This document shows, piece by piece, positions 47,255 through 55,693 of a DNA stretch of 64,000 nucleotides. Location: assembly GCA_005772955.1 (NCBI GenBank), contig SXID01000244.1, forward strand, positions 36,292 to 100,291, written 5' to 3'. The notes below the pieces were generated by a model. That model was given only the letters and a program-made list of their open reading frames with translations, did not search any database and was not told where the DNA came from. The first letter of the stretch is position 1. Every line of letters starts with the position of its first letter. This stretch comes from Planctomycetia bacterium. Its GTDB lineage: Bacteria > Planctomycetota > Planctomycetia > Gemmatales > Gemmataceae. The translations under genes were made by a program, and so were the position numbers.

Positions 47255-48232
47255 ATGCTGAACCGCGTCTCACTCACCCCCCTTCCCACAGACGCGCACG
47301 CCACCGGGCCGAATGTCGCGTGGGAAGAGACGCCCTGCCCTCTCTGCGGCGCCGATGCGTGCGTGCCCGTGTTGGAAGCACCGGACCCGCTCCCAGCGCC
47401 TGGAACCGGGCTGGTGTTTGCGGTGGTGCGCTGCGCCTGCTGCTCACTCATCTACACCAACCCGCGCCCGAGCGAACGCACCATTTCGCGGTTCTACCCG
47501 ACAGACTACCAGCCGCACCGTCGACCCACCCAGATGCGGCGTTCGCGCCGAGCGCGGCCGTTGTGGGCGCGGGTGTCCGGGCGACCGTGCCCAGAACGCC
47601 GCGGCGTGCTGCCGTGGACTGGCCCCGGACGGTTGCTCGACTTCGGCTGTGGTGTGGGAGGTTTCCTGAAGACAATGGCCGATCAGGGCTGGAACGTGAC
47701 TGGTCTCGATGCGTCCATCGGCGCGGTTGAACAAGCGCGCGAACGACTCGGACTGACGGCACTGGTCGGCACGCTGCCGCACCCGGAATTGCGCCCAGGC
47801 TCGTTCGACGTGGTGACCATGTGGCACTCGCTCGAACACGTTCACCGCCCGCTCGAACTGCTACGCGAAGCGTACAAGCTCCTCGTACCGGGCGGAAAGA
47901 TCATCCTCGCGACACCGAACATCGCGAGCCTGCCATATCACGTATTCGGGCGCTCATGGTTCGGGCTGGACCTTCCGCGACACCTCACACACTTCACCCC
48001 GCACACGCTTACAGCAATGGTTAGTGCCGCGGGGTTCCGCCCAGACCCAGTGCGCCAGTTGCGACACAGCGACTGGATGAGATCCAGCGCGGCGCGCGCC
48101 GAGCGCGACGGCTGCCGCGGATTGCTCACGAAGGTACTCAAGTGGAAGCCCGCGGCGCGGCTCGGCGCGTGGGTATGCTACGCCGCACGCGCGTCGGACT
48201 GCATCGTGTGTGTGGCGGAACGGCCTAAATAA
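47255..48232 (+). CDS. Class I SAM-dependent methyltransferase with N-terminal zinc-ribbon-like domain
   Basis: Start ATG 47255 gives 325 residues. Cysteines in CPLCGADAC near residue 28 and VRCACCSLIY near 57 form a zinc-ribbon-like N-terminal module, as in methyltransferases of the sugar- and lipid-modifying type. The SAM site is LLDFGCGVGGFL near residue 128, with VTGLDASIGAVE and DVVTMWHSLEHVH after it. The target is unknown; glycan or natural-product methylation is possible. It stands alone between unrelated genes. Confidence 0.86.
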   Translation: MLNRVSLTPLPTDAHATGPNVAWEETPCPLCGADACVPVLEAPDPLPAPGTGLVFAVVRCACCSLIYTNPRPSERTISRFYPTDYQPHRRPTQMRRSRRARPLWARVSGRPCPERRGVLPWTGPGRLLDFGCGVGGFLKTMADQGWNVTGLDASIGAVEQARERLGLTALVGTLPHPELRPGSFDVVTMWHSLEHVHRPLELLREAYKLLVPGGKIILATPNIASLPYHVFGRSWFGLDLPRHLTHFTPHTLTAMVSAAGFRPDPVRQLRHSDWMRSSAARAERDGCRGLLTKVLKWKPAARLGAWVCYAARASDCIVCVAERPK

Positions 48233-48309
48233 CCGCGCCCGTGTCCACCGCTGCGCAAGGTGGATATGCTGTATCCTTGACAGCTCTTCCCCAACGGAGA
48301 GACTCAAGA

Positions 48310-48774
48310 ATGCGCCTGCTCACGTGCTTCACTTCTCTGACGCTCGTTGTCGGTTTGGGCAGTCTGTTCGGCACCGCGCCCGCACCGGCTCGCGACGCGG
48401 ACAAGGCTCCAGCCCTCGTGCCGGTGCCGACCAGTATGCATGACTTCATGGAAGGCGTGTTCCAGGGGCCGTACAAGCGCCTGAAGTTGGTCATGATCGC
48501 CGAGCCGAAGGACAACGCGGGATGGAAGGCGATTCGCGGAGACGCGCTCATCCTCGCCGAGGGCGGGAACCTGCTCCTGTTGCGTAAGCCAGAAAAGGAC
48601 GCCGACGAGTGGACCAAGTACAGCGTCGCGTCCCGCGACGCCGGCGCCGATATGGTCAAGGCGGCCAAGGCGAAAGACTACCCCGCGTCGAAGAAGGCGT
48701 ACGAGGCGATGCTGAATCACTGCAACGCCTGTCACAAGAAGTTCGACAACGGCAAGAACCAGTTGGTCCCGTGA
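48310..48774 (+). CDS. Secreted cytochrome c-type protein (single CXXCH)
   Basis: ATG 48310 gives 154 residues with a signal peptide (MRLLTCFTSLTLVVGLGSLF). The C-terminal CNACHKKFDNGKNQL is a haem-attachment CXXCH. The helix-rich spacing, with a single haem site near the C-terminus, resembles cytochrome c-prime/c556-like proteins. It would be periplasmic and act in electron transfer or ligand binding. The partner is unknown. Confidence 0.82.
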   Translation: MRLLTCFTSLTLVVGLGSLFGTAPAPARDADKAPALVPVPTSMHDFMEGVFQGPYKRLKLVMIAEPKDNAGWKAIRGDALILAEGGNLLLLRKPEKDADEWTKYSVASRDAGADMVKAAKAKDYPASKKAYEAMLNHCNACHKKFDNGKNQLVP

Positions 48775-48930
48775 GTGCCCTACCGCATCACTCCGGGAGA
48801 CGATCGCGAACGCCCACCCCGCGATTCGGTTCATTCGTTCCTCTCATTCAAACTTTCCTCGTCTATGCTCCCATTGAAAGCGTTTCGGAACCCGTAACGT
48901 GCAATTCATTCCTGAGACGGAGTCCTTGCC

Positions 48931-49868
48931 GTGCCTGCTCTCCCCCCCAGACCCGTCGCGGTGCATTCACGCTCATTGAATTGCTCGTGGTGATCGCGAT
49001 CATCGCGATTCTCATCGGGCTTCTGCTACCGGCCGTACAGAAGGTACGCGAAGCCGCCGCACGCATGAAATGCCAGAACAACCTGAAGCAACTCGGCCTC
49101 GCGATGCACAACTTCCACGAAACCAGCGGGAAGTTGCCCCCTGGTGTCGCGGACGCCACACCCTACTGGGGCCAGGGCACCTGGCAAGTGGCCATCCTGC
49201 CGCACATCGAACAGGACGCGATCCAGAATATCTATTTCGACTACGGCATCTCAGGCGGTCGCACTTATTACCACGCCGACAACTTGAACGGTGCGACGGG
49301 CAAGCAGATCAAGACCCTGCTCTGCCCAAGCGACAATCCCAACACGGGTGGTTGGCCGGCCAACGGCCAGAGCGCGACTTACCACAACTACGCGGCGAAC
49401 TTCGGGAATACGAGTATCGACGAATCCGCGAACTGGCAGACAACGACCTACAACGGGCTGACGTTTCTGGGCGCGCCGTTCACGCGCGGCCGACCGATTC
49501 CTCTCACCCACATCACAGACGGCACGAGTTCGACTCTCTTGGCGTCCGAACTGATCCAGGGGCAGAGGCGCGACTTACGCGGCCTTACCTGGTGGGGCAG
49601 CGGGTCCGGGTTCGTCACTTCGATCCGACCCAACGACACGTCCCCCGACCTGTCGTGGGGCGATGCGTCCTGGTGCGATACGAACCCACCGAACCCGCCG
49701 TGCGCGTTTCGCACGAACGGGTACGTGTTCGGCTCGCGCAGCCGCCACACGGGCGGCGTGAACTCGGTGATGGGCGATGGGAGCGTGCGCTTCATTTCCA
49801 ACAGTATTCAACCAAGCGCCTGGCAAGCACTGAGCACGAGTCAGGGCGGCGAAGTGGTGGCGAACTAA
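48931..49868 (+). CDS. DUF1559 pseudopilin-like protein, start separated from body by a poly-C frameshift
   Basis: The body from about 48962 on is a typical planctomycete DUF1559 protein. It has a class III prepilin signature (GAFTLIELLVVIAIIAILIG), then VREAAARMKCQNNLKQLGLA, and a C-terminal GGVNSVMGDGSVRF. The best start is GTG 48931, eight bases after GGAG. Read from there, the frame reaches the body only if the run of seven C at 48942-48948 has eight. In the body's own frame no ATG exists; the nearest open start is GTG 48771, overlapping the previous gene. So this is either a sequencing or slippage frameshift or a decayed leader. Function: surface or secretion pseudopilin. The lipoprotein gene 2 bp downstream is the usual partner. 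Confidence 0.85.
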
Positions 49869-49869
49869 C

Positions 49870-50286
49870 ATGACCCAGCGTTACAGGCTCACGCTCGTTG
49901 TCGCGGCGTTCGCGGCGGTTCTGGTCGCGGGTTGCGGCTCTGGAACCAAGCTCAAACCCGTGTCCGGGACGGTTACCTACAAAGGCGAGCCGTTGGATAG
50001 CGGCTCGATCACCTTCCTGTACACCAACCCGCCGGGGCCGGCGGGCGGCGCGGTCATCACCAACGGAACGTTCGAGATCGCATCGCCACAGGGACTTGAG
50101 CCGGGCACTTACCAAGTGCGGATCAGTTCCCCGAAGGGAATCGGGCAGCGAACGCCAGAGCAGATCGCGGCCGGCGCTTCGGTGCCGGCGAAGGAGCGGA
50201 TTCCGCCGAACTACAACACCAAAAGCACGCAAACGATCGAAGTCACCGAGTCCGGGCCGAACGTGTTCAGTTGGTCCATCAACTGA
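49870..50286 (+). CDS. Small lipoprotein paired with DUF1559 protein
   Basis: The 138-residue protein starts at ATG 49870, one base after the upstream stop. It has a lipoprotein signal with the lipobox LVAGC (Cys22). The mature part looks like a small beta-sandwich of the carboxypeptidase-regulatory type (PVSGTVTYKGEPLDSGSITF, GTYQVRISSP). Planctomycete DUF1559 genes are commonly followed by such a lipoprotein. It probably sits at the inner face of the outer membrane or the cell surface. The role is unknown. Confidence 0.85.
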   Translation: MTQRYRLTLVVAAFAAVLVAGCGSGTKLKPVSGTVTYKGEPLDSGSITFLYTNPPGPAGGAVITNGTFEIASPQGLEPGTYQVRISSPKGIGQRTPEQIAAGASVPAKERIPPNYNTKSTQTIEVTESGPNVFSWSIN

Positions 50287-50332
50287 GAATCGCGAAGACG
50301 CCCCGAACATCTGGGCGCCGTTGCGTCCGCGT

Positions 50333-51274
50333 TCACCGCTTCACATCCTTGATGTCCAGCACATGCGCCGTCGCCGTGCTGTCACCAAACGTCTTGAAAT
50401 CCTTGAAACTCCAGACCACCTTCTTCTCTCGCGTGACCTCGAAGAGTTGCGGGTTGTTCGGGCCCGCGTGGCAGTTGCCCACAATCAGGTTGCCGTTCGG
50501 CAGCACGTGAAGCGTCGTCACCCACGCGAGAGTGATACCATCGAGTTCCTTCTGGTCGATGCTCCACACAACTTTCCCGTCCTTGTTCACTTCCAACACG
50601 CGATTGTTGTTCCCGCCCGCGATCACGGTGTTGCCATTCGCGAGCCGCAAGGCGCCGTACACCGAAGTGCCGTGACCCTCTGGCCCGTGACCGGGTGCGG
50701 CGGCGCGACCACCGAGGTCGATCTTGTACTCCCACACCACCTTGCCGGTTCCGTCGTACTCGCGCACGCAACCGTCGCCTTCGTGACACACGAGGTAGTT
50801 ACCGGTGTCGAGCTTGCGCACTAGCCGGGTGTCGCGGTGCGGGTCTGGCTTCTCGACCTTGAGCGCGATCTCCTTAACGATCTTCCCGTCCTTGTTTACC
50901 TCGACGATGCGCCGGTTGCCGCTCTCCGCGACCATTGTGTTGCCATCCACGAGTCGCTGGAACGCATGAACTTCAACGCGGCCCTTGTACCCCTCCTTCG
51001 GACGCGCCTCGTACTTCCACACGACTTCTTTCTTCGGCGTCATCTCAGTGATCACCGTCGACGCGGTGTGGAGCAGCAGGTTGCCATTCGGCAGGAGCGC
51101 GATGTCGTGCGAGTTGTGTTTGCACTCCACCTCCCACTCGACTTTGCCGTCGAGGCCGATGATGGCGACGCGACCCTTATCCTGCGCGAGGACGCGGTGG
51201 CCGGGGTGCTTCGGGTCGGCCGCGAACGCGGGAAACGCGAACGCGAACGCAGCTAGAGAGAGAAACAGTCGCAT
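50333..51274 (-). CDS. Secreted beta-propeller protein (PQQ/arylsulfotransferase-like)
   Basis: The 313-residue protein has a signal peptide (MRLFLSLAAFAFAFPAFA). Repeats of about 40 residues follow, for example NGNLLLHTASTVITEM, DGNTMVAESGNRRIVEVNKD and NGNTVIAGGNNNRVLEVNKD, in a GN-rich blade pattern like arylsulfotransferase or PQQ propellers. No catalytic histidine cluster stands out, so it may be a binding module rather than an enzyme. It lies beside a sulfatase gene on the same strand, which could hint at sulfated glycan use but proves nothing. Confidence 0.83.
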   Translation of the reverse strand: MRLFLSLAAFAFAFPAFAADPKHPGHRVLAQDKGRVAIIGLDGKVEWEVECKHNSHDIALLPNGNLLLHTASTVITEMTPKKEVVWKYEARPKEGYKGRVEVHAFQRLVDGNTMVAESGNRRIVEVNKDGKIVKEIALKVEKPDPHRDTRLVRKLDTGNYLVCHEGDGCVREYDGTGKVVWEYKIDLGGRAAAPGHGPEGHGTSVYGALRLANGNTVIAGGNNNRVLEVNKDGKVVWSIDQKELDGITLAWVTTLHVLPNGNLIVGNCHAGPNNPQLFEVTREKKVVWSFKDFKTFGDSTATAHVLDIKDVKR

Positions 51275-51415
51275 TTGGAACTCCGAGGGTTGGTATTCAA
51301 GGCAGTCCGCTCGCTCCGCGAGCGGTTGCTCAACAGTGCGTGTTGCGTAACGAGTATCCGAGTAACCTCCAGTCGCGCATCGCTCGCAGCGCGATCGGTC
51401 TACGCTGAAGGCAGG

Positions 51416-52690
51416 TCACTTCACGGGCGGCGCGGTATCGCCCCACGTCTTTTGTTCGCGGGCCATGAGTGCGCGCATGTCCTTCAGACGGGCAGCGTGG
51501 TCGGCGCTGTCGGACAGGTCTTTCACCTCGTCCGGGTCGGTGTTCAGATCGAACAACTGGAACCGCTCGACCTTCGGATACCAGATCAGTTTCCACTGCC
51601 CGTCGCGCACCATCCGCTGCACGTCTTTGTACGCGGCGAACAGGTGATCCCGCACCTTCGTCTCCTTCCCCGCGAGAATCGGTACGAGCGACTTGCCTTC
51701 CACGCCCTTCGGCACCTTCTCGCCGGCGAACTCGCACAGCGTCGGGAACAGGTCGAAGAGGTACACAAGCGCATCCGATTTGCCCTTCGGCACGCCCGGC
51801 CCCGCGATCACGAGCGGCGACTTGAAGTGCTCGTACAGGTTCTGTTTGCCCATCAACCCGTGACGCCCACCGACGGCTAAACCCTGATCACTGGTGAAGA
51901 CGACAATGGTGTTCTCCTCCTGCTTCGCCTTCGCGAGGGCGTCGAGAATGCGCCCGAGTTCGTGGTCGAGGTTGCTGATACAGGCGTAGTAGTTGGCGAG
52001 GTGCTTCCGCATCTCGTCTTCGGTTCGCGGGACCGGAGCGAGTTTCTCGTCGCGAACGTTCAGTTCGCCGTTGTCGAACGGGTGCTGCTTCATGAAGTTC
52101 TTGGAGAGCGTGAGTTTCGCTGGGTCGTAGAGCTTGTGGAACTGCGCCGGTGCGACTCGCGGGTCGTGAGGAACCGAGGGCGCGAGGTAATAGAACATCG
52201 GGTTTTTGGTGAAGTGAGTCTTGATGCGATCGATGATGATGTCCGCGCACGCTTTCGCCGTTGGCGCGTTCCTGTGCGGAATCTCGAAGCTCGTCACGAA
52301 CTTCTTATGCGCGAAGCGGAACGAGTTGCCCGGCTTGCCGACGTGCAGTGTCTCGTAGCCGGCCGCGATGAACGGTTCGGCCAGCGTCGAACCGTCGTAG
52401 GTCTCCGCCTGGGGGCTGGGAATACGGAACAGCGACCGACCGGTGAGGATCATCGTGCGGCTCGGCGCACAAACCGCCGGAACCATGCTGCCCTGGCAGT
52501 AGGCGTTCGTAAAGTGGAACCCGCGACCGACGAGTTTGTCGAGGTTCGGCGTGTGAATATCTTTGTTGCCGAGCGCCGCGATGGTGTCAAACCGTTGGTC
52601 GTCGGCGAGCACGAAGATGACGTTCGGCTTGGCCGCAGCGGAAGCGATTGGCGCGAGGAGCGCGACAACGAACAAGTAGAGGAAACGCAT
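51416..52690 (-). CDS. Exported sulfatase
   Basis: Start ATG 52690 (MRFLYLFVVALLAPIASAAA) gives a signal peptide and 424 residues. The active site is CAPSR with Cys74, the formylglycine site (C-x-P-S-R), within VCAPSRTMILTGR. The metal-site Asp pair is VIFVLADDQRFD. The C-terminal DGQWKLIWYP and DLNTDPDEVKDL are standard. Planctomycetes carry many such sulfatases for sulfated polysaccharides. A formylglycine-generating enzyme is required in trans. The substrate cannot be told; it has the size of choline- or iduronate-type sulfatases. Confidence 0.95.
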   Translation of the reverse strand: MRFLYLFVVALLAPIASAAAKPNVIFVLADDQRFDTIAALGNKDIHTPNLDKLVGRGFHFTNAYCQGSMVPAVCAPSRTMILTGRSLFRIPSPQAETYDGSTLAEPFIAAGYETLHVGKPGNSFRFAHKKFVTSFEIPHRNAPTAKACADIIIDRIKTHFTKNPMFYYLAPSVPHDPRVAPAQFHKLYDPAKLTLSKNFMKQHPFDNGELNVRDEKLAPVPRTEDEMRKHLANYYACISNLDHELGRILDALAKAKQEENTIVVFTSDQGLAVGGRHGLMGKQNLYEHFKSPLVIAGPGVPKGKSDALVYLFDLFPTLCEFAGEKVPKGVEGKSLVPILAGKETKVRDHLFAAYKDVQRMVRDGQWKLIWYPKVERFQLFDLNTDPDEVKDLSDSADHAARLKDMRALMAREQKTWGDTAPPVK

Positions 52691-52843
52691 AAGAGTCTCG
52701 ACGGGAGTGAGCGAAGCAGAAGACAGATTAACCACAAAGGCACGAAGAACATAAAGAAGACGGGAGGGAAAGCTGTGTCCAAGAGCTCTGCCGCTTATCT
52801 TCTTTGTGTCCTTCGTGCCTTTTGGTTACTCGGTCTTCTCAAC

Positions 52844-53072
52844 TCATGCTTCCAGCGCGGCTTTCAGCTTCGCGCCGGCGTCCGAGCGGATCATGTTCAC
52901 GAACGCGTTCTTCCCCGCGAGCCACTCGCGGAAGTTCTCGCGCCCTTCGCGGTTCTGCGCGTCCAAGCCTTCCGCTTTCGCGCGGTGTAGAATCGCACGC
53001 GGCCGGCGATTCCACTTCAGGTTCACGCTTGCGCCGGAAAATCCGATCGAACACACTCATGTGCGCATTCAC
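52844..53072 (-). pseudogene. Reverse-transcriptase remnant (C-terminal fragment)
   Basis: One minus frame encodes, from about 53010 to the TGA at 52844, a stretch strongly resembling the C-terminus of retron/group II-type reverse transcriptases: RPRAILHRAKAEGLDAQNRE followed by FREWLAGKNAFVNMI and KLKAALEA. No polymerase domain (YADD) is nearby. The preceding frame, from 53072, encodes MNAHMSVFDRIFRRKREPEV, which could be the old N-terminus. Together they would be a gene reduced by an internal deletion with frame loss. Identification rests on recalled family pattern. Confidence 0.5.
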
Positions 53073-53111
53073 GCAGTACTCGGAGCCGGCCGATTGGCTT
53101 CGGTCTCGCGA

Positions 53112-53621
53112 TTAGCGCAACATGTTGAACGCAATCTGGAGCGGGTGGTAACTGAATGCCATCACCTGCCACCCAGCGGGGCTGTGGTAAAAAATCACGA
53201 AACACGCGACGCACCCCCGCGAGTACTTCTCGACGTAGGCGAACCGTACGAGCGACGGACTGACCACGGTCTCGCGGGCGAACTCGAACTCGCCTGGAGC
53301 GCCGTACGCCTTCGCGAAGCCTTGGCGCATCGCAACGATCTCTTGTCGGAACTGATCGAACTGCTCGTCGGTCAGTTCGGTCAAACCAGGGCGGACCCGA
53401 GCGAAGAACTCGTCTTGCCTCCCGGCCTTCAACATCGCAACGAGTTGGTCCGCGAGTGGACGCGCCGCGCTCTGCGGGAGCGGTTCGGCCACTATGACCG
53501 GTGACGTCTCAACGACTGCCGGCGGTTTCGCAGGCACCGGGAACGACCGCAACAGCACGAAACCGCCTACGCCACCGAGGAAACCGCCGAGCAACCCCGC
53601 GAGCAGTACCGGCTTCGTCAC
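53112..53621 (-). CDS. Hypothetical membrane-anchored protein
   Basis: GTG 53621 (VTKPVLLAGLLGGFLGGVGG) gives 169 residues and one N-terminal membrane helix, preceded by an AAGGGG site. The longer open frame starts inside the palindromic repeat and a decayed gene, so it is rejected. The outward part has a proline-rich linker and a soluble domain (FFARVRPGLTELTDEQFDQF, YVEKYSRGCVACFVIFYHSP). No family is recognised. Confidence 0.72.
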   Translation of the reverse strand: MTKPVLLAGLLGGFLGGVGGFVLLRSFPVPAKPPAVVETSPVIVAEPLPQSAARPLADQLVAMLKAGRQDEFFARVRPGLTELTDEQFDQFRQEIVAMRQGFAKAYGAPGEFEFARETVVSPSLVRFAYVEKYSRGCVACFVIFYHSPAGWQVMAFSYHPLQIAFNMLR

Positions 53622-53640
53622 AGTAGCCCCTTGCCTTTCT

Positions 53641-53708
53641 CTTGTGGCACGGGCTTTCCAGCCTGTGTCTTGAAACATCAACGCAGGCTGGAAAGCCTGT
53701 GCCACAAG
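53641..53708. repeat. 27-bp inverted repeat (25 of 27 paired)
   Basis: Arms at 53641-53667 and 53682-53708 pair with two mismatches around a 14-nt spacer. It lies just upstream of the GTG start at 53621 and at the edge of the decayed gene. Confidence 0.8.
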
Positions 53709-53837
53709 AGCTAAATGCAGATAACTTGTGAATCGTTTGAACCACGTGTCGAGTGTGCCGCCGAGCGCCTTGTTGCGGAACGCTTGCACGTGTTGACACG
53801 GGCCTTTCCGCAAGCCGCTCGTGTAGAAGTACGAACT

Positions 53838-54198
53838 CTAAACCTGCCCGCCACGATGCGGTCGTTCGCGTCCAGCGTGACCTCGGAGCCGGTCGAAGCC
53901 CATGAGAAACCGGGCCATCACCGCGTCGTTGCCCGTGGTGTCCGCGAACTCGAACAACCGCTTCACGAGCGGTTCGCGCCGGGGCGAGTTGAACGGCAGT
54001 TTGAGGTACGCAATCATGAACCGTTTCGCGTCGATGCGCGGATCGTTCCACCAAATCTCCGCGGACGCGGCGAGCACGGGGGGATACGACCTGACGAAGC
54101 GCTTCCACGAACTCCGGCGCCCCGGCAAGGAACACGCGGCGCACGCGTTCCCAGTTCGCATCGTTGCCCGACCGTGTTGGTTGGAGGTTACGGGCCAT
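53838..54198 (-). pseudogene. Frameshifted gene remnant of unknown family
   Basis: From ATG 54198 one frame reads MARNLQPTRSGNDANWERVR and AGAPEFVEALRQVVS, then the coding pattern jumps to a second frame (VLAASAEIWWNDPRI, LKLPFNSPRREPLVKRLFEF, DTTGNDAVMARFLMGFDRL). The jump falls in a run of six C (minus strand) at about 54080; five C would restore a single frame. After the DRL stretch coherent coding fades and the frame stops at 53838. Helical repeats of this style occur in large planctomycete proteins, but the family is not certain. It is a broken or mis-sequenced gene. Confidence 0.5.
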
Positions 54199-54254
54199 CG
54201 GCGGTTCCCGCATGTGGTGAAGAGGATGGTATGATGTGCCCGCGCCGGGTGCAA

Positions 54255-54697
54255 GCGTTGTAGGTGGGGCTTGAATGACGGGAACGTGGTTGGTGCGCGT
54301 CGGTTCTGTGCGCACGTGGCGGCGGTGCAGATCGTTCACTTGGCGTTCGCGATGCTGTTGACGAAGGCTCAACGCCAAGAGGGTTCCGTCGGAACCATGA
54401 AGATCTCACCCATCGCCAAAAAGTTACAGAAGCTCATCGATGAGGAAGAAGTTCTATCCGCCGGAGGGGCGTGATAGAAATCCACAGCGCAAGCCCCCTC
54501 TGAATCAGGATTTGGACCCGGTGGAGAAGGATATTTCCCGGCGGGCAAGCCCAGACAGGCAACGGCGCGTTCCTGCAGTCGACCATCGACCAGAGCATCG
54601 ATCGCACCGACAGCCTGCCGCTGTTCGTAGGCGATCGGGGGTGCGGTCGTCGGGTCATGGCGTCAAGCGGAAAGTGAGGCAATGAGTGGCAATAGCA
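54255..54697. other. About 440-bp region with short ORFs only
   Basis: Possible plus-strand peptides here include a 25-residue frame from ATG 54397 (MKISPIAKKLQKLIDEEEVL) and an 81-residue frame from 54440, but neither shows a domain. Another frame has a short coherent stretch (GNGAFLQSTIDQSIDRTDSL). The mixture looks like debris of older genes next to the remnants at 52844-54198. No promoter or RNA gene is recognised. Confidence 0.45.
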
Positions 54698-54725
54698 AAG
54701 CCCACCCGGTTTGCCGGGCGGGCTT
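54698..54725 (-). terminator. Terminator-like hairpin of the 54751 gene
   Basis: The minus transcript forms a 12-bp stem (AAGCCCGCCCGG with CCGGGTGGGCTT, one G:U) closing a 4-nt loop 25 bp after the stop codon. The following T-run is short. Confidence 0.7.
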
Positions 54726-54750
54726 CGTGGTTAATCAGCGACCACAGCGG

Positions 54751-55530
54751 TCAGTCCTTCTTCGGGGCAACCGGGCGGAGCTTTTCCGTGTCGAACGGTT
54801 CGCCGACGAGACCCTTCCACGCGGTCTTTTGGGTGCCGTCGAGGGCTTCTTCGATCTTGCCCCAGGCTTCCTTGCGACTCTTGGCGATCTTCGTGTTCGC
54901 AGACTTGACCTTCTCTTCGTCCGGGGCTTTGCCCTTCGTCCCGAAACCGCCGCCGATGCCGGCTTCCTTGTTGATTTCCTGGCGTTCCTTGTTGAACTCG
55001 TCAACGACGCCCTTGATGGTGCTCTTCTGCTTGTCGCTCAGTTTGAGAGCCGCACCGACTTCCTTCATGATGGCCTTGTCGGCTTCGCTTGGCCCGCCGA
55101 AGCCGCCCTTGCCGCCCTTTGCTTCCGGATCGTTGAACGCGTTGAACCCCATCACCTGAGTGGCAATCTGCTTCAGGCGATTCTTCTGATCCGCGGTCAG
55201 CGTGTCATCCACGACCTTCTTGACTTCCTCGCCCACCTTCTTGCTTTCTTCCTGGTACGCGGTGAACGCGTCCTTATCGAAGCCCTTGCCGCCCTTGCCG
55301 AAGATTTCGCCGCGCTTCTTGTTGAGGGCTTCTTGCTTCTCAACGGCGGGCTTCAGTTTCGTCTTCTGCTCAGCGCTGACCTTGAGGTCTTCCTGTAGCG
55401 CCGCGTTGGTCAACACCAACGCGTTCACGTCGCCACCGCCGCCGAACCTGCCGCCCGGTTGTTGGGCCGCGACCACCGTCACGATACCGGCGGCCAGTAC
55501 GGCCGCCACCAGACACCGAATCGCTCGCAT
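54751..55530 (-). CDS. Secreted helical hypothetical protein (Spy/LTXXQ-like)
   Basis: The 259-residue protein has a signal peptide (MRAIRCLVAAVLAAGIVTVVAA) and an alpha-helical, Lys/Glu-rich mature part. Repeating patterns such as EDLKVSAEQKTKLKPAVEKQ and DDTLTADQKNRLKQIATQV recall LTxxQ/Spy-type periplasmic proteins. Glycine-rich linkers (GGKGGFGG, GIGGGFG) separate helical blocks, suggesting two related units. A periplasmic chaperone or metal-response role would be a guess. Confidence 0.72.
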   Translation of the reverse strand: MRAIRCLVAAVLAAGIVTVVAAQQPGGRFGGGGDVNALVLTNAALQEDLKVSAEQKTKLKPAVEKQEALNKKRGEIFGKGGKGFDKDAFTAYQEESKKVGEEVKKVVDDTLTADQKNRLKQIATQVMGFNAFNDPEAKGGKGGFGGPSEADKAIMKEVGAALKLSDKQKSTIKGVVDEFNKERQEINKEAGIGGGFGTKGKAPDEEKVKSANTKIAKSRKEAWGKIEEALDGTQKTAWKGLVGEPFDTEKLRPVAPKKD

Positions 55531-55648
55531 GACATCCCCTTATGGGAGAGAGGTGAATCGTTCGCCGGAACGGGATACGAGTTCCCGTCGGCTGTTCACA
55601 TCGTTACGCCAAGCCAGTGAAAGGGGGATGAGAAAGCAGAAAAAGCGT

Positions 55649-55675
55649 GAAGCCCGCGAAATCTTCGCGGGCTTC
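55649..55675 (-). terminator. Rho-independent terminator of the TIGR03009-like gene
   Basis: A perfect 12-bp stem, GAAGCCCGCGAA/TTCGCGGGCTTC, closes a 3-nt loop. On the minus strand it is followed by five consecutive T a few bases later, 19 bp after the stop codon at 55694. Confidence 0.82.
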
Positions 55676-55693
55676 GACTGGTGCTTACTGCTC

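Noticed and set aside
52839..53072. 77-residue minus frame as an intact gene
   Set aside because: Beyond the first 20 residues its composition is non-coding, while the overlapping frame matches a reverse-transcriptase end; treated as one remnant.
54397..54474. 25-residue peptide gene (MKISPIAKKL...)
   Set aside because: Too short to support, no ribosome site of note, and surrounded by apparent gene debris.
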